From NCBI GenBank assembly GCA_015233265.1, contig JADFXZ010000050.1, forward strand, positions 1,601-10,416: a DNA stretch of 8,816 nt, in the 5' to 3' direction. The notes under the pieces were generated by a model. That model did no database searches. It was given only the letters and a program-made list of their open reading frames with translations, and was not told the origin of the DNA. Of the stretch, positions 7,444 through 8,816 are shown one piece after another; position 1 is the stretch's first letter; each line of letters begins with the position of its first letter. A program made the translations under genes and the position numbers. The DNA comes from Nitrospirota bacterium (lineage in GTDB: Bacteria > Nitrospirota > Thermodesulfovibrionia > Thermodesulfovibrionales > Magnetobacteriaceae).

Positions 7444-7520
7444 CATCCTGAGCTTGTCGAAGGACGATTTATGCGGATACGGGAAATAAAGGAGCATCCT
7501 TCGACAAGCTCAGGATGATT
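7441..7520. repeat. Inverted pair of palindromic REP-like repeats; possible operon terminator
   Basis: Two 24-bp arms (7441-7464 and 7497-7520) are perfect reverse complements around a 32-base centre. Each arm contains the core CCTGAGCTTGTCGAAGG or its complement. The copy on the right is itself nearly palindromic, with CATCCT at one end and AGGATG at the other. From general knowledge this core is a common dispersed intergenic repeat in many bacterial genomes. RNA from either strand would fold into a very stable 24-bp stem. The element lies 94 bp after livF and between convergent genes, so it could end transcription or protect the mRNA end. There is no clean U-tract directly after the stem, only moderately T-rich sequence (7525-7540). 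Confidence 0.85.
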
Positions 7521-7568
7521 CGAATATTCTTACTTTTATGAACGCATCTTGGTATTAGAGGGAGGAGT

Positions 7569-7642
7569 GGGGTGGGATGCACGTATGGGGTGTCAAATCG
7601 ACTCATCAAGGCAATGACTCGATTTGTCATGCACCCCACCCC
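7569..7642. repeat. Long imperfect hairpin element
   Basis: The outer arms GGGGTGGGATGCA (7569-7581) and TGCACCCCACCCC (7630-7642) pair with one mismatch. That mismatch is A-C in + strand RNA but becomes a G-U wobble in - strand RNA. An inner stem of 13 positions, CAAATCGACTCAT (7594-7606) with ATGACTCGATTTG (7614-7626), has one mismatch and a seven-base loop. The left side carries 12 extra unpaired bases, including TGGGGTG, which could replace the outer arm in an alternative fold. No U-tract follows on either strand, so a simple intrinsic terminator is unlikely. It may be a miniature repeat or a structured RNA downstream of the - strand gene ending at 7697. Confidence 0.65.
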
Positions 7643-7669
7643 AAGCTGTACAGAAGCTGTGTGGTATGA
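7577..7669 (+). CDS. Possible 30-residue micro-ORF (doubtful)
   Basis: An ATG at 7577 opens a 30-codon frame ending with TGA at 7667-7669. A strong Shine-Dalgarno-like GGAGGAG (7561-7567) lies nine bases upstream. The product (MHVWGVKSTHQGN at the start, HAPHPKLYR later) has no membrane segment or motif I recognise. The frame lies almost entirely in the hairpin 7569-7642, which would bury its start codon, so the coding appearance may be accidental. It is listed only because of the good ribosome binding site and spacing. Confidence 0.15.
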   Translation: MHVWGVKSTHQGNDSICHAPHPKLYRSCVV

Positions 7670-7696
7670 CGGTAATGCGGAACGACTATGGCGCGA

Positions 7697-7849
7697 TTAC
7701 TTAAGCAAGAGCGACGCGCCGAAATAGACTATTGTAAACAACAAAGTCCACTTTATCAACTTGTCCAAATCCACTTTGTTATAGTGACTGTTCTCACCAG
7801 CGTTATCGTTGCTTGTATTACTTGTACTATCCTTAGCGTTACGTTCCAT
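7697..7849 (-). CDS. Hypothetical small single-span membrane protein (50 residues)
   Basis: Read on the - strand, ATG 7849-7847 starts a 50-residue protein. The first half is polar and rich in Asn, Ser and Asp; the second half is one hydrophobic segment (WTLLFTIVYFGASLLL, about 34-49) ending in a single lysine. This is the layout of a tail-anchored or single-pass membrane microprotein. I chose this start, not the in-frame ATG 33 bases upstream (7880-7882), because AGGAGG lies ten bases before it. No signal peptide, enzymatic motif or known family is apparent. It could be a membrane regulator, a toxin-like peptide or an uncharacterised orphan, and nothing in the sequence decides this. A GC-rich stem (GGCGCG/CGCGCC, 7690-7695 and 7715-7720) spans its stop codon. 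It is convergent to the liv operon. Confidence 0.5.
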   Translation of the reverse strand: MERNAKDSTSNTSNDNAGENSHYNKVDLDKLIKWTLLFTIVYFGASLLLK

Positions 7850-7859
7850 GCTGGTCAGT

Positions 7860-7865
7860 CCTCCT
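7860..7865 (-). promoter_or_regulatory. Shine-Dalgarno of the 50-residue membrane protein
   Basis: On the - strand these bases read AGGAGG, ten bases before the ATG at 7849-7847. The spacing is slightly long, but the match to the anti-Shine-Dalgarno is perfect. It supports the - strand frame over the competing + strand frame across the same bases. Confidence 0.55.
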
Positions 7866-7933
7866 TTTCTATAATTAACCACAACACTATGGTAATTGCA
7901 AAAATGATGCCAGAGGTGTGTGAGGTTGTATAA

Positions 7934-8188
7934 TTATTAAATATCGTGGAATATCAAGGGGTTAATTGTATGCAGGCGGTGTGCTGATCTACAAAATACT
8001 CTATGACCGTAAGGAATCGAGACGGTAGTGACGGCTTATTGACGGTGTAGATTGGCTGATTCTGAGTTGCTCGATAAAGAAAAGAGGCAATGAAATCGCT
8101 TTTTTGATACATGGTATTAATCTATTAGATGCAAAGTGTAGCTAAATAGCATGTTGTCGTCTGATTGGATAGAAGCAATATTGCATGC
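7934..8188. other. Intergenic stretch without a convincing gene
   Basis: No RNA gene or strong coding signal is seen. The longest frame I found is a 52-codon - strand ORF (8112 down to 7954), starting MYQKSDFIASFLYR, without a ribosome binding site or recognisable family. It could be a decayed gene remnant. A GACGG motif occurs three times on the + strand (near 8019-8045), and a perfect palindrome GCAATATTGC lies at 8175-8184, directly beyond the stop of the 180-residue gene. A T6 run at 8100-8105 has no proper stem before it. The stretch may be degraded sequence from an insertion. Confidence 0.5.
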
Positions 8189-8731
8189 TTATTTTGTCTC
8201 ATTTGGATTTGCCCATTTGCCATGTTGTGCCTGTTTAGCCATTATTTGTTTTAATATTTCCCTAGATAGTACAGAATCTTCACCGGTTGCTTTATTTATA
8301 TTAGCGATTAGTGCATCGTCAATTATTACTTTTCGATATATAAGGCTATTGTTAAATTCGCTATTATTTAGTAATTGTGTTAGCAATGAACTTCTATTAC
8401 GAATATTATTTTTATCTCTAAGTTGTTCTCCAATTTCCATGAGCTTTTGAGTATCTTTTTTATACGATTTATACTCATTTGTTATATTATCAAGATTTTC
8501 TGCTACAATTTTATATTTATTATCTAAGATCTTAACCTCAGTTGTAGAAGCACTATATCCTTTTACAATATTGTTATTTATAATAGTTAATAACAGCGAT
8601 ATTATTTGAAACACTAGGAAAATTTTTTGCATTGTCCTTAGTCCCTTGTTACTTTCATCTTCCTTAGATTTGTTATTCGTCTTTGATGATTTATTATTTA
8701 TAATATCTGCTGACATGCTGTCTCTTTTCAT
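8189..8731 (-). CDS. Hypothetical AT-rich gene: single-span membrane protein with coiled-coil-like region
   Basis: This - strand gene encodes 180 residues that I do not recognise. The N-terminal 33 residues are polar (many Asn, Lys, Ser, Asp). A hydrophobic span follows (about 35-53, IFLVFQIISLLLTII), then a long charged helical stretch with heptad-like spacing (about 65-115, for example NLDNITNEYKSYKK), and a C-terminal part ending REILKQIMAKQAQ. Base composition is far lower in G+C than in the liv genes (about 27% in two 60-base lines I counted), and the residues are biased to Asn, Lys and Ile, both signs of acquisition from an AT-rich source. The start is uncertain: ATG at 8731, 8716 or 8632 are all in frame and none has a strong ribosome binding site; 8632 would start directly at the membrane span. 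I chose the longest. No convincing promoter was found in the 85 bp upstream. Confidence 0.6.
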   Translation of the reverse strand: MKRDSMSADIINNKSSKTNNKSKEDESNKGLRTMQKIFLVFQIISLLLTIINNNIVKGYSASTTEVKILDNKYKIVAENLDNITNEYKSYKKDTQKLMEIGEQLRDKNNIRNRSSLLTQLLNNSEFNNSLIYRKVIIDDALIANINKATGEDSVLSREILKQIMAKQAQHGKWANPNETK

Positions 8732-8816
8732 ATCCGTTTCTCATAATGATATACCACACTCCTCACTCAAGAGTTATGCTCATAATCGTAAAATCAACAT
8801 TGCCAGGGGACATTAC

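Larger units (their letters stand above)
7351..8790. repeat. Short direct repeat bracketing the 3' accessory tail
   Basis: GTTATGCTCA (7351-7360) followed four bases later by TAATCGTA (7365-7372) recurs in the same orientation as GTTATGCTCA directly joined to TAATCGTA (8773-8790). The two copies lie just after the livF stop and just upstream of the AT-rich gene. They could be ends of an inserted or duplicated segment, or chance. No integrase or transposase lies between them. Confidence 0.3.

Noticed and set aside
7240..7497. 85-codon - strand open frame over the end of livF and the repeats
   Set aside because: It contains SFDKLRMI, a typical artefact of translating the REP-like repeat, plus repeated residues from the tandem array, and overlaps livF.
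7469..7516. Short + strand frame MRIREIKEHPSTSSG
   Set aside because: HPSTSSG is another translation artefact of the same palindromic repeat; the frame is 15 codons long.
7688..7933. 81-codon + strand open frame with a hydrophobic middle
   Set aside because: Its hydrophobic stretch lies opposite the polar half of the - strand gene, its ribosome binding site is weak, and the competing - strand frame has a perfect AGGAGG.
8098..8105. Intrinsic terminator at the T6 run
   Set aside because: No GC-rich stem precedes the run on the + strand, and no + strand gene ends nearby.
8151..8450. 99-codon + strand open frame opposite the AT-rich gene
   Set aside because: No ribosome binding site, Ser/Leu/Ile-rich shadow composition, and the - strand frame is longer with a coherent membrane-plus-helix layout.

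Overview
The window reads as bacterial chromosome from a diderm (Gram-negative type) organism. It carries a periplasmic-binding-protein ABC importer whose binding protein is a lipoprotein, and closely packed signalling genes. The kinase motif SHNWRQPLN, the LivM-LivG fusion, mid-range base composition (about half G+C by eye in the main genes) and a TCCTGAGCTTGTCGAAGGA-type intergenic repeat would fit a Nitrospirota or Desulfobacterota-like lineage. That placement is an impression, not a result.

Positions 1-2712 (+ strand) hold signal transduction genes. First is the 3' end of a histidine kinase cut by the window edge (1-147). Next is a membrane-anchored PAS histidine kinase of the HisKA_2/HWE-like kind (179-1522). 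Overlapping its stop by one base is a soluble receiver-plus-kinase hybrid (1522-2712). None of the visible parts has a DNA-binding output domain.

Positions 2744-7347 (+ strand) hold a complete branched-chain amino acid type (HAAT/Liv family) ABC importer: lipoprotein binding protein LivK, permease LivH, a fused permease-ATPase LivM-LivG, and ATPase LivF. The genes are 3-18 bp apart or overlap by 4 bp, so this is one operon. Only 31 bp separates the last kinase gene from livK, so kinases and transporter may be co-transcribed. The transporter would bind an amino acid or related solute outside the inner membrane and import it at the expense of ATP.

Positions 7348-8816 are different: repeat-rich, then strongly AT-rich, with small genes only on the - strand, convergent to the liv operon. 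In order there are short tandem repeats (7361-7443), an inverted pair of palindromic REP-like repeats (7441-7520), a second long imperfect hairpin (7569-7642), a 50-codon gene for a single-span membrane protein with a good ribosome binding site (7697-7849), a mostly empty stretch (7934-8188), and a low-G+C gene for a 180-residue protein with one membrane span and a coiled-coil-like region (8189-8731). A short direct repeat (7351-7372 and 8773-8790) brackets this tail, which looks like acquired or rearranged DNA. I recognise no known defence, mobile or biosynthetic system here. The most novel part is this tail with its two unassigned membrane proteins and structured repeats; the best-supported oddity is the LivM-LivG fusion beside a kinase cluster.
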